Under the pieces are notes generated by a model. That model had not been told where the DNA came from. It saw only the letters and a program-made list of their open reading frames with translations, and did no database searches. This document shows, piece after piece, positions 11,132-23,094 of a stretch of DNA of 64,000 bases (position 1 is the first letter of the stretch; each line of letters starts with the position of its first letter). Made by a program: the position numbers and the translations under genes. The DNA lies in NCBI GenBank assembly GCA_023653785.1, contig JAMKCH010078878.1, positions 107,870 through 171,869 on the forward strand, in the 5' to 3' direction. Origin of the DNA: Ophioderma brevispina (Eukaryota > Echinodermata > Ophiuroidea > Amphilepidida > Ophiodermatidae).

Positions 11132-12218
11132 CTGCATGGCGAACAAGAAGCAATGTAGATTATGTCAATTTGTTCATTTTGGATGGTTTCCATGCAGGTC
11201 TATAGGTTGGTCTGATGTCATGGCGGCATTCAATATCCACTCAGGTTCATGCAATATCTCACCACTCTTTGGAAATGTAGTTATGATGGTATCCATGAGG
11301 AAGCAAGCAAATGTCGATGACCTGACACACATACTTCACATCACCCATGCAATGATACGTTGTAAAGAGGTTGCATGGGGTGACTCGGAATTATAACATG
11401 CTCTTGCAGAATGGAAAGTATATACATTGGTATGAAGGAACAATAAGGAGCCTACTTATGATGCACTATGAACTTGGGAAAAGTATCACATATTTGTGTA
11501 CATATATGTTGTCCATGCAAATGAGATAACTTCACACCATATGGAATATATCCAGAGGAAAGGGCACTGCATCCAGAAGATAGGAGAGACCAACATTGAC
11601 GATTTGGAAGGAAAAATCATCATGCAGTTTCAATAATGCGGAGATCATTTGGGTAAATAATAAAAAAGGTTACAGTATCCACTATTTATGTGCAATTATT
11701 TGCATAGAGCATTAAGACTCAAACATATGGTTCCATGCACAGGCATCATAGAGGTAGCATATAACAGAAAGAATGATGGTTTTTTAGAAGGAAATTTCCC
11801 ATCATGCAATATAAATGATACAGAAATTTTGGAAAGCTATAATAAGGAATGGGTATTTCTGCTGTTTAAAAATCTATCGTTATATTTCATAGGAATCACA
11901 GGCCTTTGCTTCTATCTATGATACAACAGATGTATAAGTGTATACAGTGTATACAAGACAATAATGGGTAGCATAAGTCCAGGGCAATGTCCATCAAGCG
12001 ATGCGGATGATGCAGAAACATGTTTAAGAATGGGAGAATAAAGGAAGGCTGAGGTAGTTGTAACTGATACCCATATGAATCTTGGCAAAATAACAAGAGT
12101 GTATTGATAGATTTTGTATTGAGTTAGACGGACCCTGTTCAAACGTAAGAAAACACTGGAGTAGGTTTTGTGTAGTTAAAATTTCAGTGCCAGCACATCG
12201 GTCATGGACAGCGTATTT

Positions 12219-12529
12219 AAAAGTGCATTTCGCAATTTTGGCACCTTCATTTTTGTTAGTTCACTAGATATCCTCAAGAAAAGGTTATTTCCCCGATTTC
12301 ATTTGATTCTGACAGTACGTTTTGATGTAACGAGGGGATGTTCTTACTGCGCTTCCCCATAGGCCACTGTGTTGTAACTTTTACAGACAGAAAATACAGA
12401 ATTGCGAATGTTTTCCAGAGTTGATCGAATATGCACTTAAGATTAGGCAGACATACTATCTTAGGCCAATGGTTCACTTTGTTGTAGGTAAGTCGGAGGG
12501 ACAAGGCTGTGGATCAGGAAATGTGCCTG
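12219..12529. mobile_element. MITE-like element, copy A
   Basis: Same order of words as 46455-46788: AAGTGCATTTCGCAATTTTG, TTCACTAGATATCCTC, GGCCACTGTGTTGTAAC, GACAGAAAATACAGAATTGC, GTAGGTAAGTCGGAGG, GGATCAGGAAATGTGCC. The end sequences are imperfect inverted repeats. The copy is more diverged than copy B at its ends. Confidence 0.7.
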
Positions 12530-13524
12530 AAGTTGAAAGTGTCAACGCAAATGTTGGTTCCCTGTCATTTTATCTACCCCACAGCTAAGCATGCAGAATT
12601 CTGTGACACAGTATTTTAAGTCGCTGGGCTAAAAGGCACAATTCTTTCAGCCCCAAATTAATGTGTAGCACTTGCCAAGAGATCTGGCGTACCCAAAAGG
12701 AAACTTTCGAGGGTTTGGAAGAAAGGTATCCATCATGCAATGCAGCAATACAATAGCATATTTAGAAGAGGAAAATATGTGGTAAGGTACTTGCTGTTAC
12801 TCTTTGGACTCTTGGGGAAATAAGGAAATGTATCAGAGGAAAAGGTTCAATATATCGTAAACATGCATTCATGATGCATTTGTATCAAAGACAAAAAATA
12901 ATAGTAAAACGAGTATAAGGGAAGTGAGATTTCACAGAAGCGCAGCCAGTCCAATATACAATGCGAAAAGACATGCACTTGTAGTACAAGATTCGTCATG
13001 GATGGTCTGAAGATTTATGGAATTGGTACTAACATCCAGTCATGATGATAAGCATGGGGACATGCTGCAAATAGCTAACATCTACACTAAACTAAATCAA
13101 AGACTATAGATATCTAGGAACAATTCATTCACAAAAGAGACATCCAGGAAAAATAAGTATCACATCATATGTATGGGAGATTCATAGAATGAAGGAGTGA
13201 AATAGTAATAATAACTACAAAAATGGGAAGAAATGAGGATGACAATGAAAAGACTTGTAAAGAATCGTTCCAGACCAAGCAATGCAACGCTACTCTATTC
13301 TACCATAGCAAGATACCAACAAGCATCAATAATATGTCTATACATTATATGAAGAACACTGATTTGTGTATTGCATCACATGAAATCTTAAGAAAACAGA
13401 CTAATTACTCTCGTATATCTTTTAATATCTTGTCACGTACACCAATTGAATGTATTTCCAAATAGCACAGTCAATCAATAACATTTTTGTACCTGATATA
13501 TGTCATATTCATTTTCAAAAAATA

Positions 13525-13945
13525 TTGGTTAGGTCAGGTCAGGTTTCTTGAGGTCAGCTCAGGTTTCTTTTGAGGGCCTGCTACTGGTATCCTGGTAACC
13601 AGTACTAACCTGTCCCAGGGCCGAGTTGTCGGCGGCTAAACCGTCAACCCCATCAATTTTCTATTGGAAATCTGATGAGGAGGGTAGCTGGTTACCCTGG
13701 TAGTATGAAAAAGAAGATCTACCTACAAGGGCATCAGCTCTGGGGAGCTTGGCGGCCATCGAGCACATGCTGCCTTGTATGGTGGGCATAGTTGCCCAAA
13801 GGCTAGGCCTACCGCCGAAAACTGTGGATTGGCATCAGGAAGGGCATCCGGTCAATTATCTTTTGCTCCAATAAATCCTCTCACAGCAGTATTGCTGAGT
13901 GTGAGGTGTATCCGGCCACCCCCGGATTTAAAACTTTGGTTTTAC
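13525..13945 (+). mobile_element. Retroelement-like tail (possible RTE-type non-LTR fragment)
   Basis: GC-richer than its surroundings. It starts with direct repeats of AGGTCAGGTCAGGTTTCTTGA type and includes GGCATCAGGAAGGGCATCCG, a phrase I associate with 3' ends of RTE-like and related non-LTR elements. No reverse transcriptase frame is present. Assignment is from memory of the phrase only. Confidence 0.4.
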
Positions 13946-14684
13946 TACTACCACTACATTGGCCCACTGCATACTTAGTAATACTTTCGGAATAGAAAGT
14001 TATCAGTTTGTATTACCAAGAACAGCTTTGTCATAGTTCTTTTCATCCTAATGCGTGTGAACAAAAATCAAGTATGCTCAACAGGGTCTAAGTTACAAAA
14101 CTACCAATTACTATGTACACAAGAAAAATGCAATGCACGTTTACATCATACATGCAAAATAATAAACATGTTGAAAGTTAATGGTTCAGTAGGGAATAAG
14201 TAACAACTGTCAGACTTTCAGAAATAAATAATAATGATAATGATAACAATAGCAAAAAATGAGAGAACAAAAATCAAATGATTGAGATAGCAAGATTGTA
14301 ACACACACATACAAAATGCTCAGGCTATATCAGTTTTAAAGCATTCTTATTCAGATTTAGTGCAAGTCTTAAACAAAATAATGAAGTGTACATTATAACT
14401 CTGTCACTTTAACTTTTAAATCAAAAGAAAAACTAATTTAAACCTAGTATTGTAATGTATAATAAAACTCTTCTTAACCATTTTGCATGGGAGTCAAGTA
14501 GAGCTGACAAAGAGCTGACAAACAATTGAATAAATTGTCAGAAATTTAAACTGGATGACCATATTTGGAATGAAAATGCAAAATGCATGCAAATGAGCCC
14601 AAACATGCCTAGTTTTGGTCAGTTTTTAGCCAGATATTCATTAAAAACCTTGTTTAAACACCAAGGCTGATATATTTTTGAAAT

Positions 14685-14878
14685 GAGTCTAAATTTACAC
14701 CAAGGTTGAAACCAGGGTAAGTCCTTAATGAATGGACAATTTTTCTTTCAATGTACAATATAAATATGATAGGTGATAATTTTTTCCACCTATGACATCA
14801 TACTCTCAGAGTATGTTGAAAAGGGTCCATTTATGTTGGACTAACCCTGGTTTAAACCTTGGTGTAAAGTTAGACTCC
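14685..14878. mobile_element. MITE with ~40-bp terminal inverted repeats
   Basis: The left end GAGTCTAAATTTACACCAAG continues GTTGAAACCAGGGTAAGTCC. The right end is its reverse complement with four or five mismatches (GGACTAACCCTGGTTTAAAC ... TTAGACTC). About 194 bp long, no open frame, no certain target duplication. Confidence 0.75.
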
Positions 14879-15125
14879 CTATGAGAATAACAGCCCTGGA
14901 AATTATTTTTGTTAATATGTACTAAATTTTACTTGTCACTGGCAAAACTTTAACATTTTAAAACGAAATTTTGCAATTTTTAAATTTGAGAAGAAACCCT
15001 GTTCTACTTTCATTCTAGACGAGTACATTTTCAAGATAATTTGGTGTTGCTATTTTCAATTTTTTCCTCGGAAGAATAAGGGGAATAGAAAGGCATACAA
15101 TAAAACATGCGATCATATGAAATAC

Positions 15126-15419
15126 CTTCAAGTTTAGCGACTGGGGCTTTGTGTACTTGTAGAGAAGTAGTTGATTTACGACCACTGACTTCTACAGTGT
15201 ATTCTCCTTCATCTTCAGGTTTGACATCATGAATCACAAGTGATCGTTTCCTTTCGGTAGCTTTGGTCTCAAACTTGACATGATCTTCTTTGATGACCAC
15301 TTTGTCCTTCATCCAGGTAGCCTCTGCTCGTTGGTCGGAAACTGTGCATACTAATTCCACAGTCTGGGCAGGAGTGGCTTTCACAGGTTTAAGTTCTTCG
15401 ACGATTTCAAAGATAGGTT
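15126..15419 (-). CDS. Single Ig (I-set) exon, intact (98 codons)
   Basis: Acceptor ATCCCACCAG|AACCTATC, donor AACTTGAAG|GTATT, phase 1-1, length divisible by three. A complete I-set Ig: PIFEIVEELKPVKATPAQTV (strands A-A'), VELVCTVSD with the B-strand Cys at about residue 25, ATWMKDK with the core Trp at about 36, VKFETKATERKRSLVIHDVK, then PEDEGEYTVEVSGRK with the conserved Tyr at about 74. The F-strand Cys is replaced by Val (YTVEV), so no canonical disulfide forms, as in many intracellular muscle Ig domains. It ends APVAKLEG. Confidence 0.93.
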
Positions 15420-16199
15420 CTGGTGGGATGCAGGATACTAAAGCATGAAGATCAGATTTGCTGTACAAGGTAATGATGTGCTAATCGTGCAGTGGGTTCA
15501 TGCACACTCAGACTTCCAAGCCATTACATTAAGAATATTTTGATACAAATGTACTTAGTGATCTACGATCAAATGGGTAAAGGTTTGGACTTTCTACACA
15601 CAGATTGTTGTAACAAGTAGAAAATATTCTTATGTGAGATCAACATGGAACTTATTAAGAAGGAATATGCAGATTCTGGTCAGTTTGACAAAGTAGAGTT
15701 TCAATATCTATTATGTCAAATTTTTAGCAGCATTTGGAATAACGTATTGATGTTAGGCGGAATTTGTAAATTATGTCAATGTTATGCGGAAATCAAATTG
15801 GGCAAAATAAATATGAATATAAACATGCATATTGAAACCATTTATGAAAATATAATACATTTGTAACTGATATCAACATTGTTGTATTGATACAAATATA
15901 CCAATCACACCATGTAGGTTCCAAAGAAAGGACACAATTTGCAATATTTTTGGACAATTGTGTTAGCTAAGGTTGATTGATTCAGCGACAAATCATAAAT
16001 TTCATTATTTCTAAGGCATGGTATCAATTGTTAGACAATATTTCAGTATTTATGTAAGTAACACAGGCTTAAGAAGTATATGGTACAATTAGCAAACAGG
16101 CAAAACTTTTATTTCTCTTCAAGAAGTAATTTATACATAGCGTGCAAAGATCATACTGCATCACGTTGCATGGATACAGGCAGATATCATGCTGTATAC
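15420..16199. other. Intron between two Ig exons
   Basis: AT-rich, no other feature seen. Confidence 0.55.
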
Positions 16200-16480
16200 C
16201 TTCGAGTTTCTTGACAGGTGCTGTTTGGATTTGCAATGGAGCAGATGTACGGCGACCTTCTACCTCACACACATATTCCCCTTCGTCTTTAGGACTGACA
16301 TCGTGGATCACAAGTGACCGCTTTCTTTCCACAGACTTCACCTCAAACTTGACACCATCTTCGACAACCTCTTTCTCATCTTTGTACCATTTTCACTTCT
16401 CTGCTTTATCATCCGAGACCACGCATACAAATTCCAACTGTTTGAGCGCGCTCTGTCTGAATCGCTGTACTTTCTTTCCA
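16200..16480 (-). CDS. Single Ig (I-set) exon with frame break and in-frame stop
   Basis: Donor AACTCGAAG|GTATA (phase 1); acceptor probably GACTATAG|TGGAAAG. Conserved landmarks are EFVCVVSDDKAE (first Cys), KWYKDEKEVVEDGVKFEVKS (core Trp), VERKRSLVIHDVSPKDEGEY and VCEVEGRRTSAPLQI (second Cys), ending APVKKLEG. An extra base near 16436 separates AQTV from EFVCVV, and a TGA interrupts the stretch before KWYKD. The N-terminal strand EPxYEIVEEL of sister Ig exons is not found. Either sequence errors or a dying Ig exon. The Ig fold is a structural spacer and binding module in titin-family proteins. Confidence 0.7.
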
Positions 16481-17002
16481 CTATAGTCAAACTTGATTCT
16501 ATTAAGTTGGTAGATGCATATTAATCTTAAAAAGGTGTAGTTTGTTTCTCACATAAATCCAAAAGATAGTATGATTCAACAGGACAATGCTAATGTCCAA
16601 GTCAAGTAACAATCTTTATTATCACAAAAGGAATTAATCAAGAAAATGTCATCATGCATTGAATCACCACTTCGAGTCAGGTTACTGAATGACGTTATGG
16701 TCTGATATTTTCATATTGTCTGTGCACACAAAACTCTATAAAAGGTGACGTTTGTCTTATACGTGAACTACATATTCCAACAGAAAAACTAGACAGGCAA
16801 CGTACTTCCTCATCCGTCTTTACATAGGTCATACATTTTTTTAAGTCGGTGAGGTTAATACACATTCCATTTTGTTTTTGTTTAGCTACCGCCCATGCAA
16901 TGTCCTAGTTGATATCATATGAATTAGACCGCCTGATCACGGTGACATCATGTTCCTGCATGCTATGTAGTTTGTCATATTTGATATCTGCATATTATAT
17001 CC
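16481..17002. other. Intron, no exon seen
   Basis: AT-rich intron; nothing recognised. Confidence 0.5.
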
Positions 17003-17338
17003 CTTTAGCTTTAGCCTTTTTGAATCTTGATTTCTGCTAGCACCGGAACTTCTTCTGTCACAACTTCCTCGCGAATAATCTCTTGGATGCTTTCGAACGT
17101 TTGGACTTTCATTCAAATTCTTCAGGTCTTGCAAATTGGTCTGTGCAACTACACTTTGTCTGGTTTAGGGATTTCATCAACAGTTTAGGTGGCTTTCTCC
17201 AGCTCTTCCAGCTGTTTCTTTTGGAATCTCTTCAACCTCAAGAGCAACCTCAGCAGTGTCAGAGGTTTTACGTGCCTTTTGTCACAGTAACCTCGGTAAC
17301 AGCCGATTTTGAACTCTTCCACAGCTTCATGACAACCT
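17003..17338 (-). CDS. PEVK-like exon, frameshifted
   Basis: Good acceptor TTTTTGCGTATGCAG|AGGTTG (phase 1). Readable islands in shifting frames are SAVTEVTVTK, TSDTAEVALEVEEIPKETA, then PEEFE (the anchor motif without its Trp in frame), then FESIQEIIREEVVTEEVPVL followed by AEIKIQK. The expected G|GT donor reads AAAGGGATAT, one base off. At least four indels lie within 336 bases. Confidence 0.6.
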
Positions 17339-18086
17339 CTGCATACGCAAAAATCTAACATGAATGTTGATGTAAATAGCATAAAGACCTTTTAAAAACT
17401 GATTTGCAAGTGTAAAAATCACACGTGAAGAACACAAAATTCAAATGAAACACACACTTTGGGTTTTTTTATATTCAAAATAATGAAAATGTCATCAACA
17501 TGCTTCTCTTGTTGCACTAGTGCAGTAACACAATGTAACATTCAAATATGTGCATATAACAAACGTGATGGATGTGAATAGTGTTTTTAAATTTCTTAAA
17601 ATACAAAGTAGTGAAATAATTTATGAAAAAATGTGGCATTCATTGAACAGTAATGAGAACATGCTTATCTAACTGTACCAATTAAAATAGCTTTAATGAA
17701 AACAGATGTTTCTTCATTACACAACATGCTTAAAATACATAGTATCATAACAAAGTTTGATGAAACAACCTTTAAAATACAAAAGAGAATAAGCAGACGT
17801 TTTAAGAATCCTTACGTGCAGTGATGGATACAGTGAAGCAATAAAATTTGCAGTAATACAAAAAGAGCAGCCATAATCGTGAATTGCAGCAAATTAAAAT
17901 TATAAACAACGCAGTAACTTTGCTAAAATGTTATTGCAACAAACATTAACTGTTGAAATAATCTCAAATAACATCCAGGTGTCCGTGCAAGAACGTGTCT
18001 CTGTGAGGCTAGGTGCTTGGTGCAGAAGAAACGGAATTCTAAAAATGGTCCTCCATTTACTTCTTTTAAGTTGTTTCGTATTTTAC
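17339..18086. other. Intron, no exon seen
   Basis: AT-rich intron between the 142-residue repeat exon and the 17-kb PEVK exon; nothing recognised. Confidence 0.5.
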
Positions 18087-21000
18087 CATTGGTGTAACTT
18101 CCTCTAAAGCCTCCTTTTCTTTTCTTTCTTCTATTGTTGGCTTTGGTTTCCTACGCTTGACCTCAAAATCAGTATCAAACAAGCTGTGGAGCCTCTTCTT
18201 TCCTCCTGAATTGAATAGAAACCTGTTCAGGCGCTTCTTCCTTTATTTCTACAGACGCTTCTTCGACCTTGGTTTCACCACTTCTTTAGGTTTGGGTTTA
18301 AACGTAACTTCGACAGCTTCTGGTGCGGGTACTTCTTCATCTGTTTTACGTTTCAAGGAGATTTCTTCCATTTCTGGTTTTTCCCTTGGTTTTGGAGCAA
18401 TTGCAACCTCTGTAACCTCAGGCTTTTCTTCAACTGTAACCCTCTTCGGCTTGTACTTTTGCACTACAATCTCAAAGTCTTCTGTAGCTTCCCAGCGTGT
18501 TGCAGGTTTCTGCTTACATGCGTCATCTCTTCGTGATCTCGTTCTCTACAAAAACAAATACAAAAAAAAAATCCGTTTCACGCGCTCGAGGGGCCTCAGT
18601 GTGGCTTTTTGCTTGGGGGCCATCTTGCTGGACTTCAAAGGATTCGGTGGTTCGTGGTACCGTTTTCAAACAGTTTACCGTTCAAATGAACGCCTCGTTC
18701 AACCTCTGTACAGGGTACTTCTGGTTCCTTGGTTTCGGGAGTAGGGACAGCTACTTCTTCCCCTCTGGTTTCGCTACTGCTGTGGTTTTGGGTTTAAATG
18801 TAATTTCGACAGCTTCTGGAGTGGGTACCTCTTCAGTTGGTTTACGTTTCAGTGATATTTCTTTCTTCCATTTCTGGTTTTTCCCTTGGCTTGGGCGCAA
18901 TTGCAACCTCTGTCACCTCGGACACTTCTTCAACTGCAACATCTTCGGCTTGTATTTTTGCACTACAATCTCAAGTCTTCTGTGGCTTCCCAGCGTGTTG
19001 CAGGTTTTTGTTTTATTGCCATTTGAACCATCTCCGGGGGGTTCGACCCTGGGGGGGTGGGGTCTTTTGGCTTAGGGGCCAGCGTGACTTCAACGCCTTC
19101 TGGTTCGGGTACCTTTTCTACAGGTTTACGTTCAATGGAAACCTCCTCAACCTCTGGTGCAGGTACTTCTTCCTTTGGTTTCGGTAAGACAGCTACTTCT
19201 TCCACCTCTGGTTTCGCCACTTCTGTGGGTTTGGGTTTAAATGTAATTTCGACAGCTTCTGGAGTGGGTACCTCTTCACCTGGTTTACGTCTCAGTGATA
19301 TTTCTTCCATTTCTGGTTTTTCCTTTGGCTTGGGTGCAATTGCAACCTCTGTCACCTCGGACACTTCTTCAACTGTAAGCTCTTCGGCTTTGTATTTTTG
19401 CACTACAATCTCAAAGTCTTCTGTGGCTTCCCAGCGTGTTGCAGGTTTTTGTTTTAATTGCCATTTGAACCATCTCCGGTTCACCCTTTTCTTTTGGCTT
19501 AGGGGCCAGCGTGACTTCAAAGGCTTCTGGTTCGGTACCTTTTCAACAGGTTTACGTTCAATGAAAACCTCTTCAACCTCTGGTGCAGGTACTTCTTCCT
19601 TTGGTTTCGGTAAGACAGCTACTTCTTCCACCTCTGGTTTCGCTACTTCTATTGGTTTGGGTTTAAATGTAATTTCGACAGCTTCTGGAGTGGGTACCTC
19701 TTCACCTGGTTTACGTTTCAGTGATATTTCTTTCTTCCATTTCTGGTTTTTCCCTTGGCTTGGGCGCAATTGCAACCTCTTTCACCTCGGTAACGTCTTC
19801 AACTGTAACCTCTTCGGCTTTGTATTTTTGCACTAACAATCTCAAAGTCTTCCGTGGCTTCCCAGCGTGTTGCAGGTTTTTGCTTTATTGCCATTTGAAC
19901 CATCTCCGGTTCACCTCTTCTTTTGGCTTAGGGGCCAGCGTGACTTCAACGCCTTCTGGTTCGGGTACCTTTTCTACAGGTTTACGTTCAATGAAAACCT
20001 CTTCAACCTCTGGTGCAGGTACTTCTTCCTTTGGTTTCGGGAAGACGCTCCTTTCTTCGACCTCTGGTTTCGCTACTGCTGTGGTTTTGGGTTTAAATGT
20101 AATTTCGACAGCTTCTGGAGTGGGTACCTCTTCACCTGGTTTACGTTTCAGTGATATTTCTTCCATTTCTGGTTTTTCCCTTGGCTTGGGCGCAATTGCA
20201 ACCTCTGTCACCTCGGACACTTCTTCAACTGCAACATCTTCGGCTTTGTATTTTTGCACTAACAATCTCAAAGTCTTCTGTAGCTTCCCAGCGTGTTGCA
20301 GGTTTTTGCTTTATTGCCATTTGAACCATCTCCGGTTCACCCTCTTCTTTTGGCTTGGGGGCCAGCGTGACTTCAAAGCCTTCTGGTTCGGGTACCTTTT
20401 CTACAGGTTTACGTTCAATGGAAACCTCCTCAACCTCTGGTGCAGGTACTTCTTCCTTTGGTTTCGGTAAGACAGCTACTTCTTCCACCTCTGGTTTCGC
20501 CACTTCTGTGGGTTTGGGTTTAAATGTAATTTCGACAGCTTCTGGAGTGGGTACCTCTTCACCTGGTTTACGTCTCAGTGATATTTCTTCCATTTCTGGT
20601 TTTTCCTTTGGCTTGGGTGCAATTGCAACCTCTTTCACCTCGGACACTTCTTCAACTGTACCTCTTCGGCTTTGTATTTTTGCACTACAATCTCAAAGTC
20701 TTCTGTGGCTTCCCAGCGTGTTGCAGGTTTTTGTTTTATTGCCATTTGAACCATCCCCGGTTCACCCTTTTCTTTTGGCTTAGGGGCCAGCGTGACTTCA
20801 AAGGCTTCTGGTTCGGGTACCTTTTCAACAGGTTTACGTTCAATGGAAACCTCCTCAACCTCTGGTGCAGGTACTTCTTCCTTGGGTTTCGGTAGACAGC
20901 TACTTCTTCCCCTCTGGTTTCGCTACTTCTATTGGTTTGGGTTTAAATGTAATTTCGACAGCTTCTGGAGTGGGTACCTCTTCACCTGGTTTACGTTTCA

Positions 21001-23094
21001 GTGATATTTCTTCCATTTCTGGTTTTTCCTTTGGCTTGGGTGCAATTGCAACCTCTTTCACCTCGGTAACGTCTTCAACTGTAACCTCTTCGGCTTTGTA
21101 TTTTTGCACTACAATCTCAAAGTCTTCCGTGGCTTCCCAGCGTGTTGCAGGTTTTTGTTTTATTGCCATTTGAACCATCTCCGGTTCACCCTCTTCTTTT
21201 GGCTTAGGGGCCAGCGTGACTTCAAAGCCTTCTGGTTCGGGTACCTTTTGAACAGGTTTACGTTCAATGAAAACCTCTTCAACCTCTGGTGCAGGTACTT
21301 CTTCCTTTGGTTTCGGTAAGACGCTACTTTCTCCACCTCTGGTTTCGCCACTTCTGTGGGTTTGGGTTTAAATGTAATTTCGACAGCTTCTGGAGTGGGT
21401 ACCTCTTCACCTGGTTACGTCTCAGTGATATTTCTTCCATTTCTGGTTTTTTCCTTGGCTTGGGTGCAATTGCAACCTCTGTCACCTCGGACACTTCTTC
21501 AACTGTAAGCTCTTCGGCTTGTATTTTTGCACTACAATCTCAAGTCTTCTGTGGCTTCCCAGCGTGTTGCAGGTTTTTGTTTTATTGCCATTTGAACCAT
21601 CTCCGTTCACCCTTTTCTTTTGGCTTAGGGGCCAGCGTGACTTCAAAGGCTTCTGGTCCGGGTACCTTTTCAACAGGTTTACGTTCAATGAAAACCTCTT
21701 CAACCTCTGGTGCAGGTACTTCTTCCTTGGGTTTCGGTAGACAGCTACTTCTTCCACCTCTGGTTTCGCTACTTCTATTGGTTTGGGTTTAAATGTAATT
21801 TCGACAGCTTCTGGAGTGGGTACCTCTTCACCTGGTTTACGTTTCAGTGATATTTCTTCCATTTCTGGTTTTTTCCTTTGGCTTGGGTGCAATTGCAACC
21901 TCTTTCACCTCGGTAACGTCTTCAACTGTAACCTCTTCGGCTTTGTATTTTTGCACTACATCTCAAAGTCTTCTGTGGCTTCCCAGCGAGTTGCAGGTTT
22001 TTGTTTTATTGCCATTTGAAACATCTCTGGTTCACCCTTTTCTTTTGGCTTAGGGGCCAGCGTGACTTCAAAGGCTTCTGGTTCGGGTACCTTTTCAACA
22101 GGTTTACGTTCAATGGAAACCTCTTCAACCTCTGGTACAGGTACTTCTTCCTTTGGTTTCGGTAAGACAGCTACTTCTTCCACCTCTGGTTTCGCCACTT
22201 CTGTGGGTTTGGGTTTAAAATGTAATTTCGACAGCTTCGGATGTGGGTACCTCTTCAGTTGGTTTACGTTTCAGCGATATCTCTTCCATTTCTGTTTTCC
22301 CTTGGTTTGGGTGCAATTGCAACTTCTGTCACCTCGGACACTTCTTCAACTGTAACCTCTTCGGCTTTGTATTTTTGCACTACAATCTCAAGTCTTCTGT
22401 GGCTTCCCAGCGAGTTGCAGGTTTTTGTTTTATTGCCATTTGAAACATCTCTGGTTCACCCTTTTCTTTTGGCTTAGGTGCCAGCATAACTTCAACAGCT
22501 TCTGGTTCGGGTTCCTTTTCAACAGGTTTACGTTCAATGGAAACCTCTTCAACCTCTGGTGCAGGTACTTCTTCCTTTGGTTTCGGTAAGACAGCTACTC
22601 TTTCTTCGATCCTCTGGTTTTGCCACTTCTGTAGGTTTTGGTTTAAAATGTAAATGTCGCAGTTTCAGTGTAGGTTCATCTTCACCTGGCTCACTTTCAA
22701 TGAAATTTCTTCCATTTCTTGGTTTTTCTTCTCCCTTGGTTTTGGAAGCAATTGCTCAACCTCTGTAACCTACTGGCTTTTCTTCACGCTGTAACCTCTT
22801 CGGCTTTGTTTTTTTGCACTACAAATTAAAGTCTTCTGGAGCTGTTTCCCATCGAGTTGCAGGTTGTTTGCTTTATTGCCATTTGACCATCTATCCGGTT
22901 CACCCTCTTCTTTTGGCTTAGGTGCCAGTGTGACTTCAAAGGCTTCTGGTTCGGGTCCTTTTCAACAGGTTTACGTTCAATGGAAACCTCCCTCCTAATT
23001 TCTGGTGCTTTGGGTTTAGTTGTGATTGCAACCTCTGTACCACTGTTGTAGGGCTTTCCTCCGGAGCTTTGGGTTCCACCGTCAGTCACCACTT
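18087..23094 (-). CDS. Giant PEVK-like exon with ~10 tandem 142-residue repeats
   Basis: Acceptor TTTATTAG|AAGTGGTGAC at the 5' end. The 3' end is uncertain; a GTAAAA donor after VKRRKPKP...EEVTPM is one option. Inside are about ten copies of a 426-bp unit, best seen at 20225-22198. Order within a unit: KPATRWEATEDFEIVVQKYK (Trp motif), EEVTVEDVTEVKEVAIAPK, PEMEEISLKRKPGEEVPTPE, AVEITFKPKPIEVAKPEVEE, VAVLPKPKEEVPAPEVEEVS, IERKPVEKVPEPEAFEVTLA, then PKPKEKGEPEMVQMAIKQ. Each unit is itself five or six 20-21-residue PEVK subrepeats. No frame stays open for more than about 270 codons because of one-base losses, mostly in runs (GCTTTG/GCTTG, TCAAAG/TCAAG, GGTAAGACAG/GGTAGACAG). Read without them this would add about 1,600 residues to the elastic region. 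Confidence 0.8.
18490..22870 (-). repeat. 426-bp coding tandem repeat, ~10 copies
   Basis: The word CCCAGCGTGTTGCAGGTTT (or CCCAGCGAGTTGC) occurs at about 18492, 18990, 19431, 19861, 20289, 20714, 21136, 21559, 21986, 22407 and, diverged, 22850. Inner spacings are 420-430 bp. The outermost units (18.5-19.0 and 22.4-22.9 kb) are more diverged. A run-rich aberration sits at 19030-19060 (GGGGGG and GGGGGGGTGGGG) where the sisters read GGTTCACCC. Confidence 0.9.

Larger units (their letters stand above)
11132..15125. other. Long intron (4 kb) with transposon remnants
   Basis: It separates the Ig+PEVK giant exon from the upstream Ig exon. It carries a terminal-inverted-repeat element (12219-12529), a retroelement-like tail (13525-13945) and a MITE (14685-14878). 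No further exon is recognisable. Confidence 0.6.

Noticed and set aside
13775..13978. 67-codon frame overlapping the GC-richer segment
   Set aside because: Lies within the retroelement-like tail and shows no reverse transcriptase or other domain.
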